In this document: positions 7,426 through 17,274 of the stretch, piece after piece | Position numbering within the stretch: position 1 is the stretch's first letter | Layout of the letters: every line of letters begins with the position of its first letter | Origin: Aquipuribacter hungaricus | Lineage (GTDB): Bacteria > Actinomycetota > Actinomycetes > Actinomycetales > JBBAYJ01 | Length of the DNA stretch: 64,000 bases | NCBI RefSeq assembly: GCF_042663885.1 | Contig: NZ_JBHSXV010000001.1 | Direction: 5' to 3' (one strand) | Translations under genes and position numbers: made by a program | The notes under the pieces: generated by a model | Databases searched by the model: none | Seen by the model: the letters and a program-made list of their open reading frames with translations, nothing else | Told to the model about the DNA's origin: nothing

Positions 7426-8922
7426 GTGACGACGACCCAGCCCGGCTCCCGCCCCCTCGACGCCGCCGCCGGCACCGTCGTCTACGGCAGCGCCCGGGGC
7501 ACCGGCCTGCTGGCGGCCGTGGTCCTGGGCAGCGGCATCGCGTTCCTCGACTCCACCGTCGTCAACGTCGCTCTGCCCACGATCGGCCGGGACCTGGGCG
7601 CGAGCTTCGCCCAGCTGCAGTGGGTGGTCACGGGCTACACGCTCGCCCTGGCCGCGTTCATCCTCGTCGGCGGCTCGCTGGGCGACAGGCTCGGCCGCCG
7701 GCGCGTCTACGTGTGGGGCATCGCCGGGTTCGCGGTGACCTCGCTGCTGTGCGCGCTGGCCCCGACCGCCGACGCCCTCGTGGCGGCCCGCGTGCTGCAG
7801 GGCGTCGCCGGCGCCCTGCTCACCCCGGGCTCGCTCGCCGTCATCCAGTCGAGCTTCCGGCCGCAGGACCGGGGCCGGGCCATCGGCACCTGGGCGGGCG
7901 TCGGCGCCGTGGCCCCTGCGCTCGGGCCTCCCCTGGGCGGCTGGCTCGCCGAGGTGGACTGGCGGCTGGTGTTCCTCGTCAACCTGCCGCTGGCCGCGCT
8001 CGCCCTCGTCCTCACCGTCCGGTTCGTGCCCGAGAGCCGGGACGCGACGTCCGACGGCCCGCTCGACGTGGCCGGAGCCGTCCTCGGCGTGCTCGCGCTG
8101 GGCGGGCTCACCGCCGCGCTCGTCGGCACGGGCGGCGGCGAGGGCGGCGCCGTGCTGCAGGCGGTGGTGCCCGCCGGTGCCGTCGTCGCGGTCGTGGCCG
8201 GCGCCGGCTTCGTCTGGTGGGAGCGGCGCGCGCGTCGGCCGATGGTGCCGCCGTCGCTGTGGTCGAGCAGGACGTTCACCGTCGCCAACCTGCTCACCCT
8301 CGCGGTGTACGCGGCGCTGTCGGGGCTGTTCTTCTTCCTCGCGCTGCAGCTGCAGACCTCGCTGGGCTACCGCCCGGTCCTCGCCGGTGCCGCGGCCCTG
8401 CCCTCGAGCGTCCTGCTGCTCCTGCTGTCCTCGCGGGCCGGCGACCTGGCCACCCGCACCGGTCCACGGCTGCTGCTGCTCGTCGGGCCGCTCGTCGCGG
8501 CCGTGGGGGTCGCGCTGCTGGCGCCGCTGTCCGCGGGCGACTCCTACCTGCTCCACGTCCTGCCCGGCGTGCTGCTGTTCGGCCTGGGCCTGGCGCTGCT
8601 CGTGGCGCCCCTGACGACGACGGTGCTCGCGGCGGCGCCGGACCGGTTGACCGGCACGGCGAGCGGGGTCAACAACGCCGTCAGCCGCGCCGGCGGTCTG
8701 GTCGCCGTGGCCGCGCTCCCGAGCCTCGTCGGCCTCGGCGCCCAGGAGTACGCCGACGCCGACGCGCTCACCGACGGGTACCGCGCGGCGATGCTCGTCT
8801 GCGCGGGCCTGCTCGTGCTCGGCGGGCTGAGCGCGCTCGCCCTGCCCCGCCGCTACGCCGACTGCGCGCCGCGGGACGAGCGCACCGACGGGCGGACCGG
8901 GGCTGGTACACCAGCACCATGA
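7426..8922 (+). CDS. MFS drug exporter, DHA2 (14-TM) family
   Basis: A 498-residue major facilitator with 14 predicted membrane segments, starting at GTG 7426. It shows the DHA2 signature in the first helix (FLDSTVVNVALPTIG), motif A (GGSLGDRLGRRRVYV) between helices 2 and 3, and motif C in helix 5 (PALGPPLGGWL). This family exports hydrophobic drugs and cations by proton antiport in the cytoplasmic membrane. It is divergent from the dienelactone hydrolase gene across only 62 bp and shares a 4-bp ATGA overlap with the following LLM oxidoreductase, so the exporter and oxidoreductase are cotranscribed. Confidence 0.9.
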   Translation: MTTTQPGSRPLDAAAGTVVYGSARGTGLLAAVVLGSGIAFLDSTVVNVALPTIGRDLGASFAQLQWVVTGYTLALAAFILVGGSLGDRLGRRRVYVWGIAGFAVTSLLCALAPTADALVAARVLQGVAGALLTPGSLAVIQSSFRPQDRGRAIGTWAGVGAVAPALGPPLGGWLAEVDWRLVFLVNLPLAALALVLTVRFVPESRDATSDGPLDVAGAVLGVLALGGLTAALVGTGGGEGGAVLQAVVPAGAVVAVVAGAGFVWWERRARRPMVPPSLWSSRTFTVANLLTLAVYAALSGLFFFLALQLQTSLGYRPVLAGAAALPSSVLLLLLSSRAGDLATRTGPRLLLLVGPLVAAVGVALLAPLSAGDSYLLHVLPGVLLFGLGLALLVAPLTTTVLAAAPDRLTGTASGVNNAVSRAGGLVAVAALPSLVGLGAQEYADADALTDGYRAAMLVCAGLLVLGGLSALALPRRYADCAPRDERTDGRTGAGTPAP

Positions 8923-9908
8923 CCGCACCCGCCGCCGTCGGCGTCATGCTCCCCCGCGAGGTCCCGCCCGCCGAGGTGGCCCGGGTGGCCCGGGCCTGCG
9001 AGGCCGCCGGCTTCGACGAGGTGTGGGTGGTCGAGGACTGCTTCTACACCGGCGGCACGACCGCGGCCGCGATCGCCCTGGCCGCCACCTCGCGGGTGAC
9101 CGTCGGGATCGGCATCCTCCCCGCCGTCGCCCGCAACCCCGCGTTCGCGGCGATGGAGCTGGCCACCCTCGCCGGCGCCTTCCCGGGCCGGGTGCACGCG
9201 GGCATCGGGCACGGGGTCGCGTCGTGGATGGAGCAGGTCGGCGCGGTGCCCGCCTCGTGGCTCACGTCGATCCGCGAGACCACCGACGCCGTCCGTGACC
9301 TGCTCCACGGCCGCACGGTGACCACCGACGGCGACCACGTCCGCCTCGACCAGGTGGCGCTGGAGTTCCCGCCGGACCAGCCGCCGCTGGTGAGCCTCGG
9401 GGTGCGCGGCCCCAGGTCGGTCGCCGTGGCCGGTGCGCACGCCGACGGGCTCGTGCTCGCCGAGCCGACCCCGCCCTCGTACGTCGCCGCCGCACGCGCA
9501 CGCCTCGACGCCGCCGCGGCGGGGTCCCGCGTGGAGGGCGGCCGGCGGATCACCGCCTACACCTGGGCGCTCACCGGCGACCACGTCGACCCCGCCGAGC
9601 GCGACGCCGTCCTGCGCGAGCGGTGCACCGGGGCGGTGCGCCACGGCGGGACCGAGGCCCACACCGCCGACCTGCCCGCCCACGTCCGCGAGCACCTGCA
9701 GGCGGTCGTCGACGGGACCGAGGAGCTGTCGGACGAGGCCCTCGACCTGCTCGCCGTGCGCGGGGACGCCACCGCGGTGCGCGCCGCGGTGGCCGCCCGC
9801 CACGGTGCGGGCGCCGACTGCGTGGTGCTGGTGCCGCCGCGCGTCGACCGCGGGGTCGACGTGCTGCTGGAGGACGTCGCGGCGCTGGGGGCGGCCGTCC
9901 GCGGCTGA
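8919..9908 (+). CDS. LLM-class (luciferase-like) flavin/F420-dependent oxidoreductase
   Basis: A 329-residue TIM-barrel protein of the bacterial luciferase superfamily. Supporting segments are AGFDEVWVVEDCFY, an internal ATSRVTVGIGILPAVARNPA strand-loop, GRVHAGIGHGVASWMEQVG and PLVSLGVRGPRSVAVAGAHADGLVLAE. This pattern is typical of F420- or FMN-dependent oxidoreductases of the 5,10-methylene-H4MPT reductase-like group. It starts at ATG 8919 inside the MFS stop (ATGA) and is translationally coupled to it. The substrate is unknown; coupling to an exporter hints at modification and export of one compound. Confidence 0.85.
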   Translation: MTAPAAVGVMLPREVPPAEVARVARACEAAGFDEVWVVEDCFYTGGTTAAAIALAATSRVTVGIGILPAVARNPAFAAMELATLAGAFPGRVHAGIGHGVASWMEQVGAVPASWLTSIRETTDAVRDLLHGRTVTTDGDHVRLDQVALEFPPDQPPLVSLGVRGPRSVAVAGAHADGLVLAEPTPPSYVAAARARLDAAAAGSRVEGGRRITAYTWALTGDHVDPAERDAVLRERCTGAVRHGGTEAHTADLPAHVREHLQAVVDGTEELSDEALDLLAVRGDATAVRAAVAARHGAGADCVVLVPPRVDRGVDVLLEDVAALGAAVRG

Positions 9909-9915
9909 GGCGCGG

Positions 9916-10392
9916 TCAGGCCGGTCGGGTCGCGGAGCCGGAGCGCTCGAGCTGCTCGACGAGGGCGCGGAGCCGCACCACGAGGTCGGCCTGGGTGCCC
10001 TCGTCCAGCCCCGCCTGCTCGCAGACCTCGGCGGGCAGGTGCGCCGCCTCCGCCCGCATCGACGAGCCGCGGTCGGTGAGGGCGACGGTGACCGAGCGCT
10101 CGTCCGTGCGCGAGCGCACCCGGGTCACCAGGCCGGCCGCCTCCAGCCGTTTGAGCAGGGGCGACAGCGTGCTCGACTCCAGGCCCAGCCGGCTGCCGAT
10201 GCGCCCGACGCTCGCCTCGCCCTCCTGCCACAGCAGCACCATGACGAGGTACTGCGGGTAGGTCAGCCCGAGGGCCGCGAGGGCGGGGCGGTAGCGCGCC
10301 GTCATGGACCGGGCGGCGGTGTGCAGCGCCAGGCACAGCATGTCGTCGACGGCCACGACAGCCTCGACGGCGGCTGGAGGCTGGGCGGGCAC
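9916..10392 (-). CDS. OhrR-like MarR family regulator
   Basis: A 158-residue winged-helix regulator started at GTG 10392. The N-terminal sequence DDMLCLALHTAARSM with C20, followed by YRPALAALGLTYPQYLVMVLLW, matches OhrR-type organic-hydroperoxide sensors, where this Cys is oxidised to release DNA. The recognition-helix and wing region (LESSTLSPLLKRLEAAGLVTRVRSRTDER) is also typical. The usual partner ohr is not adjacent. The convergent neighbour is the LLM oxidoreductase. OhrR identity is inferred from the Cys position and the LTYPQYLVM motif; another MarR role is possible. Confidence 0.8.
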   Translation of the reverse strand: MPAQPPAAVEAVVAVDDMLCLALHTAARSMTARYRPALAALGLTYPQYLVMVLLWQEGEASVGRIGSRLGLESSTLSPLLKRLEAAGLVTRVRSRTDERSVTVALTDRGSSMRAEAAHLPAEVCEQAGLDEGTQADLVVRLRALVEQLERSGSATRPA

Positions 10393-10445
10393 CCCCTGAG
10401 GGTATGCCCGCCCTCCCGCTGCCGCCCAGGCCGTGCTCGGCAGGC

Positions 10446-11246
10446 TCAGTTGAGCTTGCGTGTGCCCTCGGGCAGGGCGCCGCCGGACTGCACGGACTCG
10501 GCCAGCTGCGCGAGCGCCGTCAGGGCGACGTTCTGGCTCCACGGCCCGAACGAGACGCGCGCGACGCCCAGCTCCTGCAGCCGCGGCAGCGAGAGGGAGC
10601 CGGGGACCGCGATGACGTTGAGCTTCTGCGGGCCGAGGGCCTCCACCAGGGTCGTGACCTGCGCCTCGTCGAGCTTCCCGGGCGCGAAGAAGGTGGAAGC
10701 ACCTGCGTCCAGGTAGGCGCGGCCGCGCTCGACCGCCTCGGCGAGGACGTCCGCGGGGTCACGGTCGCCGGCCTTGAGGAACGCGTCGGTCCGGGCGTTG
10801 AGGACGAAGTCCACCCCGGCCTGCTCCCCCGCGGCCACGGCGGCGCGGACGGCGGCGACCGCCTCGTCCAGCGGCCGCATCTGGTCCTCGAGGTTGGCGC
10901 CGACCACGCCGACATCGATCGCGCGGGACACGGTGGAGCCGGCGTCGCCGTAGCCGGCCTCCAGGTCGGCGCTCACCGGCAGGTCGACCGCGGCGACGAT
11001 GCGGCCGACGGCGGCGACCATCTCCTCCACGGGGATGACCTCCCCGTCCGGGTAGCCGGCCGAGGCGGCGATGGAGTGGCTCGCGGTCGCCAGGGCCTTG
11101 GTCCCCGGCGTCCCCGCGACGACCGTCGCGCTGACGACGTCCCAGACGTTGACGAGGACGAGCAGCTCGGGGTCGGCGTGCAGGCGCTGGAGCTCGGTGG
11201 CGCGGTCGGCGGTGCCGGGGCGGGGGGCGGTGGTGTCCTGGCTCAT
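10446..11246 (-). CDS. Isocitrate lyase/PEP mutase family enzyme
   Basis: A 266-residue TIM-barrel enzyme of the isocitrate lyase/phosphoenolpyruvate mutase superfamily. Visible markers are LVNVWDVVSA near residue 33, the metal-site strand PVSADLEAGYG, GANLEDQ and FVLNARTDAFL. Length and motifs fit the short actinobacterial subgroup that NCBI calls 'isocitrate lyase/phosphoenolpyruvate mutase family protein'. Members cleave or rearrange C-C or C-P bonds of 2-hydroxy acids (for example methylisocitrate or oxaloacetate). The KKCGH motif of true isocitrate lyase is not seen, so the precise reaction is unknown. It is divergent from pgm by 69 bp. Confidence 0.85.
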   Translation of the reverse strand: MSQDTTAPRPGTADRATELQRLHADPELLVLVNVWDVVSATVVAGTPGTKALATASHSIAASAGYPDGEVIPVEEMVAAVGRIVAAVDLPVSADLEAGYGDAGSTVSRAIDVGVVGANLEDQMRPLDEAVAAVRAAVAAGEQAGVDFVLNARTDAFLKAGDRDPADVLAEAVERGRAYLDAGASTFFAPGKLDEAQVTTLVEALGPQKLNVIAVPGSLSLPRLQELGVARVSFGPWSQNVALTALAQLAESVQSGGALPEGTRKLN

Positions 11247-11315
11247 GGGCCGACGGTAACGACGAGGGGCGGACCGTGCCTGGCCAGCGGCCCACGGTCG
11301 GGCCAGGATCGAGCC

Positions 11316-12992
<1,677 letters not shown>

Positions 12993-13004
12993 CGGCACGC
13001 AGGT

Positions 13005-13046
13005 CCCGGTCCCCGACCGGGCGGGAGCAGCCGCCCCCGCCCGGTC
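13005..13046. terminator. Bidirectional terminator between pgm and M13 peptidase
   Basis: Two overlapping stems lie between these convergent genes: CCCGGTC-CCC-GACCGGG (13005-13021) and an 11-bp perfect stem GACCGGGCGGG / CCCGCCCGGTC with a 10-nt loop (13015-13046). They are mutually exclusive because they share GACCGGG. There is no U-run. Confidence 0.6.
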
Positions 13047-13055
13047 ACGGAGCCG

Positions 13056-15023
13056 TCACCAGATCCGCACGCGCTCCGTCGGCTCCAGCCACAGCCCGTC
13101 CTCGGCGGAGGTGCCGAACGCCTCGTGGAAGGCGTCGACGTTGCGGACGACGTTGGCGCGGAACTCCGGCGGGGAGTGCGGGTCGACGGTGAGCCGGCGC
13201 ACGACCTCCTCGGGGCGGGTGACCTGCTGCCAGATCCGGCCGAAGCCGACGAAGAAGCGCTGCACCCCGCTCAGGCCGTCGACGACGGGCGGCGCGGCGC
13301 CGCCCAGCGACAGCCGGTAGGCGTGCAGCGCGACCTCGGCGCCGCCCAGGTCGCCGATGTTCTCCCCGAGCGTGAACGCCCCGTTCACCTGTCGCTCCGG
13401 TGCCTCGGCGGGGGCGAAGGCGTCGTACTGCTCGACGAGCGCCTTGGTCCGCTCCTCGAAGGCGGTCCGGTCGGCGTCGGTCCACCAGTCGCTGAGCAGG
13501 CCGGAGCCGTCGTAGCGGCTGCCCTGGTCGTCGAAGCCGTGGCCGATCTCGTGGCCGATGACCGCCCCGATGCCGCCGTAGTTGTAGGCGTCGTCCACCT
13601 CGGGGTCGAAGAACGGCGGCTGGAGGATGGCCGCCGGGAAGACGATCTCGTTCATCGACGGGTTGTAGTAGGCGTTGACCGTCTGCGGGGTCATGAGCCA
13701 CTCGTCGCGGTCGACGGGGCCGCCGAGCTTGCCGAGCTCACGGTCGGTCTCCGCGGCCGTGGCCCGCCGGACGTTGCCGAGCAGGTCGGCGGGGTCGATG
13801 TGCACCGTCGAGTAGTCGCGCCAGCTGGCCGGGTAGCCGATCTTCGGGGTGAAGGCGGAGAGCTTGGCCTGCGCGCGCTCCTTGGTCTCCGGGGTCATCC
13901 AGGCGAGCGAGTCGATGCGCTCGCGGTAGGCCGCGATGAGGTTGTCGACGAGCTCGACCATGCGGGCGTGGGACTGCGGCGGGTAGTGCCGGGCGACGTA
14001 CAGCTCGCCGACGGCCTCGCCGAGGACGCCCTCGACCAGCGAGACGCCGCGCTTCCACCGCTCGCGCATCTGCGGGGTGCCGGACAGCGTGGTGCCGTAG
14101 AAGGCAAAGTTCTCCTCCACGAGCGGCTGCGACAGGTACGCGGCCAGGGACGTGACGACCCGCCAGCGGAGCCAGGTGCGCCAGGTCTCCAGCGGCTCCT
14201 CGGCGAGGGCGGCGGCGAGGCCCTGCAGGGCGTCGGGCTCGCCGACGACCAGCTGCGCCCGCCCGGCCTCGGGCAGGCCGAGCCCGTCGGCCCACGCCCG
14301 CCAGCCCGGCAGCAGCCCGTCCATCTGCTCGCCGGTCGTCAGGTTGTACGTCTTCACCGCGTCACGGGTGGCGACGGTGTCCCAGTGGGTGCTCGCGACC
14401 CGGGTCTCCAGCGCCAGCACGGTCGCCGCGGCCTGCTCGGCCGCCTCGCCCTCGGCGACGCCGGCGAGGGTGAGCATGCGGGCGACGTGGCCCGGCAGCG
14501 CGTCGCGGAGCGCGGCGTGCTGCGGGTCCCGGTAGTAGGACTCGTCGGGCAGGCTCAGCCCGCCCTGGGAGACGTAGAGCAGGTACCGGGTCGGGTCGCC
14601 CTTGTCGACCCAGACGTAGGAGCCGAACGCCCCGCCGACGCCCTCCCGCTCGAGGGTGCCGAGCAGCCGCAGCAGCTCCTCGACCGAGGTGACCGCGTCC
14701 ACGCGGGCCACGACCTCGGCCAGGGGCGAGGCGCCGAGGGCGTCCACCCGGTCGGTGTCCATGAAGCTGGCGTAGAGGTCGCCGACCTTGCGCGCCACCG
14801 ACCCGGGCTCGGGCCCCGACGCCGCGGCCTCCTCGATGATCTGGCGGACGTGCTCCTCGGCCTGCTCGCGCAGCACGTAGAAGCTGCCGTGGCTCGACCG
14901 GTCCGCGGGGATCTCCGCCGTCGCGAGCCAGCGGCCGTTGACGTGGCGGAACAGGTCGTCCTGCGGGCGGACCGAGGGGTCCAGGTGCGCCAGGGGCGAG
15001 GCGGGGGGCGTCTGCGTCGTCAC
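13056..15023 (-). CDS. M13 family zinc endopeptidase (neprilysin/PepO-like)
   Basis: A 655-residue peptidase, full length for the M13 family, started at GTG 15023. The zinc site is complete: H491-E-I-G-H495 and, downstream, the GENIGD motif with E554 and D558. The substrate-positioning NAYYNPSMNEIVFPAAIL segment and the C-terminal ERVRIW ending (usually CxVW) are family signatures. There is no signal peptide, which is usual for actinobacterial and firmicute PepO-type enzymes that degrade oligopeptides in the cytoplasm. The gene stands alone between two convergent or divergent neighbours. Confidence 0.93.
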   Translation of the reverse strand: MTTQTPPASPLAHLDPSVRPQDDLFRHVNGRWLATAEIPADRSSHGSFYVLREQAEEHVRQIIEEAAASGPEPGSVARKVGDLYASFMDTDRVDALGASPLAEVVARVDAVTSVEELLRLLGTLEREGVGGAFGSYVWVDKGDPTRYLLYVSQGGLSLPDESYYRDPQHAALRDALPGHVARMLTLAGVAEGEAAEQAAATVLALETRVASTHWDTVATRDAVKTYNLTTGEQMDGLLPGWRAWADGLGLPEAGRAQLVVGEPDALQGLAAALAEEPLETWRTWLRWRVVTSLAAYLSQPLVEENFAFYGTTLSGTPQMRERWKRGVSLVEGVLGEAVGELYVARHYPPQSHARMVELVDNLIAAYRERIDSLAWMTPETKERAQAKLSAFTPKIGYPASWRDYSTVHIDPADLLGNVRRATAAETDRELGKLGGPVDRDEWLMTPQTVNAYYNPSMNEIVFPAAILQPPFFDPEVDDAYNYGGIGAVIGHEIGHGFDDQGSRYDGSGLLSDWWTDADRTAFEERTKALVEQYDAFAPAEAPERQVNGAFTLGENIGDLGGAEVALHAYRLSLGGAAPPVVDGLSGVQRFFVGFGRIWQQVTRPEEVVRRLTVDPHSPPEFRANVVRNVDAFHEAFGTSAEDGLWLEPTERVRIW

Positions 15024-15144
15024 CGCTCCATCGTGCCCCACGCCCCGGACACACCGTCCGGCGAGGCCCGGCTGCCTGCTGCGCTCCCGTCCGCCGCCCG
15101 GTGCAGCGGGCACGGTGCTATACCTGCTGGCGGGAGGGTCGACG

Positions 15145-16563
15145 ATGACCTCGGACCAGGTGCGCGACGGTCGGCAGCCCCCGCGGGCGCCGCGGCGGGC
15201 GACGTCCCTGCTCGTCCCGGCCCTGGCGCTGCTCGCGTCGGTCGTCCTCCTGCGCGACGGTGCCGGGAGCCCGGACGGGACGTCCGCGGCCGACCTGGAC
15301 CGGATCGGCGCGGCGGTCGAGCAGGGCTGCCGCGACCCGTCCGCCGACCTCGCCGCCACGACCGGCCTCGCCCTGGACGGGACGGTGCTGTCGCTCGTCC
15401 CGCCCGCGGACGGCGGCGCGCCCGCCCTCGTCGAGCTCGCGGTGCACGAGTGGTTCCGCGGGCCCCCCGTCGACCGCACCCGGGTCCGCGTCGACCGGGC
15501 CACCCTCCGTGCGATGGCAGCAGAGGTCGGACCCGTCGTCCCGGGCACGCGGCTGCTCGTGTCCGGGCGGGGGTGGGGCCGCGGCACCGACGCCCCCGCC
15601 GCGGCCGGCTGCGGCCGCACCCGCGCCCACGACGGGGCCGCGGCCGCCGACTGGCGCCGGGACCTGCCCGCCGCGGCGCCCGTCGGCCCCGAGGGTCCGC
15701 TGGCGCGCTACCCGGACGCCGGCTTCGTCCGCACCACCCCCGACGGCACGCCCACCCTGGCCGGGGTCCTGCTGCTGGACGCGGGCTGCCTCTACGTCGA
15801 CGACGGCACCACCCGGTGGGTGCCGGTGCTGCCGGTGTCCGCCGGCCGCTGGGACGGCGAGCGGCTCCAGCTGCACGTCGGCCCGGACGTCGTCGACGTC
15901 GGCCACCCCGTGCGCCTCGGTGGCGTCCCGGCCTCTGGCCTCGAGCCGCGGGGCAGCCTACCGGTGACGGGGGCGCAGGCGCGCTCCCGCCGGCTCGACC
16001 CGGCCGGGGTGCCGCCCGGCTGCCGGGGCCCCGCCCCGCGCTTCGTCGTCGCCGACCCGGCGGGCGCAGGGCCCGCCGGGGTGGTCGCTGTGGCGCCCGA
16101 GGACCCGCTGGTCCGGGCTGCCCTGGAGTCGGCGCGCGCCGCGGGGGCCGGCCCGACCGGTGCCACCGGGCAGGTGCGCCGCGACCAGTTCGGGGCGGCG
16201 TCGGCGCGGGTGGCCGTGCAGACCGCGAGGGCCGGCGAGGTGCTCGTCCACGTCGAGAACGTGTCGTTCCCGGCCTGGCCGCGCGCCTACGCGCCGTCCG
16301 ACGCGCGGTTCCGGTGGTCGCTGGACCCGGAGGAGGCCGCGGGCCTGCCGCGCGCGGCGCCCGGCACGCAGCTGGCGGTGGTGGAGCGGGCCGACGGGAC
16401 GGTGCAGCTGCTCGTCCGCACCGGCGAGCGGGTGGTCGTGTCGGCGAGCGCCGTGCCCGGCAGCGTCGCGGGCGACCCGCTGACCGGGCGCGCGCTGCTC
16501 GACGCCCTCGCCGCGGTGGCGACGGCCGTCGCGCTCGGCGGGCCGGCCCCGCCCGAGGGCTGA
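15145..16563 (+). CDS. Membrane-anchored protein of unknown function
   Basis: A 472-residue protein starting at ATG 15145 behind GGGAGGGTCGACG. A single N-terminal hydrophobic segment (SLLVPALALLASVVLL, residues about 22-37) suggests a signal anchor; the rest is predicted to be outside the membrane. It is rich in Ala, Gly, Pro and Val with scattered beta-strand-like stretches (LLVSGRGWGRGTDAP, VLLLDAGCLYVDDGTTRWVPVLP). Cysteines lie at least 90 residues apart in several places. I do not recognise a domain. TATACC at 15118-15123 could be a -10 box. The divergent neighbour is the M13 peptidase. Confidence 0.65.
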   Translation: MTSDQVRDGRQPPRAPRRATSLLVPALALLASVVLLRDGAGSPDGTSAADLDRIGAAVEQGCRDPSADLAATTGLALDGTVLSLVPPADGGAPALVELAVHEWFRGPPVDRTRVRVDRATLRAMAAEVGPVVPGTRLLVSGRGWGRGTDAPAAAGCGRTRAHDGAAAADWRRDLPAAAPVGPEGPLARYPDAGFVRTTPDGTPTLAGVLLLDAGCLYVDDGTTRWVPVLPVSAGRWDGERLQLHVGPDVVDVGHPVRLGGVPASGLEPRGSLPVTGAQARSRRLDPAGVPPGCRGPAPRFVVADPAGAGPAGVVAVAPEDPLVRAALESARAAGAGPTGATGQVRRDQFGAASARVAVQTARAGEVLVHVENVSFPAWPRAYAPSDARFRWSLDPEEAAGLPRAAPGTQLAVVERADGTVQLLVRTGERVVVSASAVPGSVAGDPLTGRALLDALAAVATAVALGGPAPPEG

Positions 16564-16598
16564 GGCGGGCGCGGCACCCTGCGTCGGCCCCGCCCGCC
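16564..16598 (+). terminator. Inverted repeat between convergent genes
   Basis: GGCGGGCG at 16564-16571 pairs with CGCCCGCC at 16591-16598 across a 19-nt loop. It lies directly after the stop of the unknown membrane-anchored protein and before the convergent CoA-binding protein gene. No U-run is present. Confidence 0.4.
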
Positions 16599-16605
16599 GG
16601 AGCCC

Positions 16606-17274
16606 TCAGGCGTGCCGGCGGCGCGAGCTGATGACGCCGGTGTCGAAGCCGGCCAGGTGGAGGCCGCCGTGGAACCGGGCGTGCTCGATCTTCAGGCACC
16701 GGTCCATGACGACCTCCAGCCCTGCCGCCTCGCCGTCGGCGGCCACCTGGTCGTGGCGCAGGCCCAGCTGCAGCCACAGCGTCCGCGCCCCGACGTCGAC
16801 GGTCTCCTGCAGCACGGCGGGGAGCGCGTCGTGGGCGCGGAAGACGTCGACGAGGTCCGGCACGACCGGCAGCTCGGCGAGGCTCGGGTAGACCGGGCGG
16901 CCGAGCACCTCGCGGATCCGCGGGTTGACGAAGTAGACGTCGTAGGGCGACGTGGACAGCAGGTACGTGGCGACGAAGTAGCTCGCCCGCGCCGGGTTGT
17001 CGCTCGCGCCGACGATGGCCACGCTGCGGGTCCGGCGCAGGATCGCCAGGCGCTGCTGCGCCGTCGGCCCCTGCCACGGGTCGGGCGCCGGGGCCTCCGC
17101 GGCGCGGCGGCCGTCGACGCTGCCGGTGGTGGCCTGCTCGTCGCCGCCCGCCCCGCCGGCTGCGCCGTCGCCTCCCGCGCGGTCCCCTGACGTGCCGTCG
17201 TCGCGCAGGCCCGTCGTCGCGGCGGGCACCTCGGCCGCACCGCCCGCGTATCCGCCGACCTCGGTCTCGGTCAT
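16606..17274 (-). CDS. CoA-binding domain protein (YccU-like)
   Basis: A 222-residue protein. Residues 1-75 are a Gly/Ala/Asp-rich, probably disordered leader. Residues about 80-215 form a CoA_binding_2 Rossmann fold (SVAIVGASDNPARASYFVATYLL, YDVYFVNPRIREVLGRPVYPSL, LWLQLGLRHDQVA, EVVMDRCLKIEHARF). Family members bind CoA or acyl-CoA; no reaction is established. The start ATG overlaps the stop of metY (ATGA), so it is the downstream gene of a metY operon, an arrangement I have seen described in other actinobacteria. The long disordered leader is unusual because the family usually starts directly at the fold. Confidence 0.88.
   Translation of the reverse strand: MTETEVGGYAGGAAEVPAATTGLRDDGTSGDRAGGDGAAGGAGGDEQATTGSVDGRRAAEAPAPDPWQGPTAQQRLAILRRTRSVAIVGASDNPARASYFVATYLLSTSPYDVYFVNPRIREVLGRPVYPSLAELPVVPDLVDVFRAHDALPAVLQETVDVGARTLWLQLGLRHDQVAADGEAAGLEVVMDRCLKIEHARFHGGLHLAGFDTGVISSRRRHA

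Noticed and set aside
9916..10392. An ohr gene partnering the OhrR-like regulator
   Set aside because: No OsmC/Ohr protein is encoded next to it; neighbours are an LLM oxidoreductase and a PEP mutase family protein.
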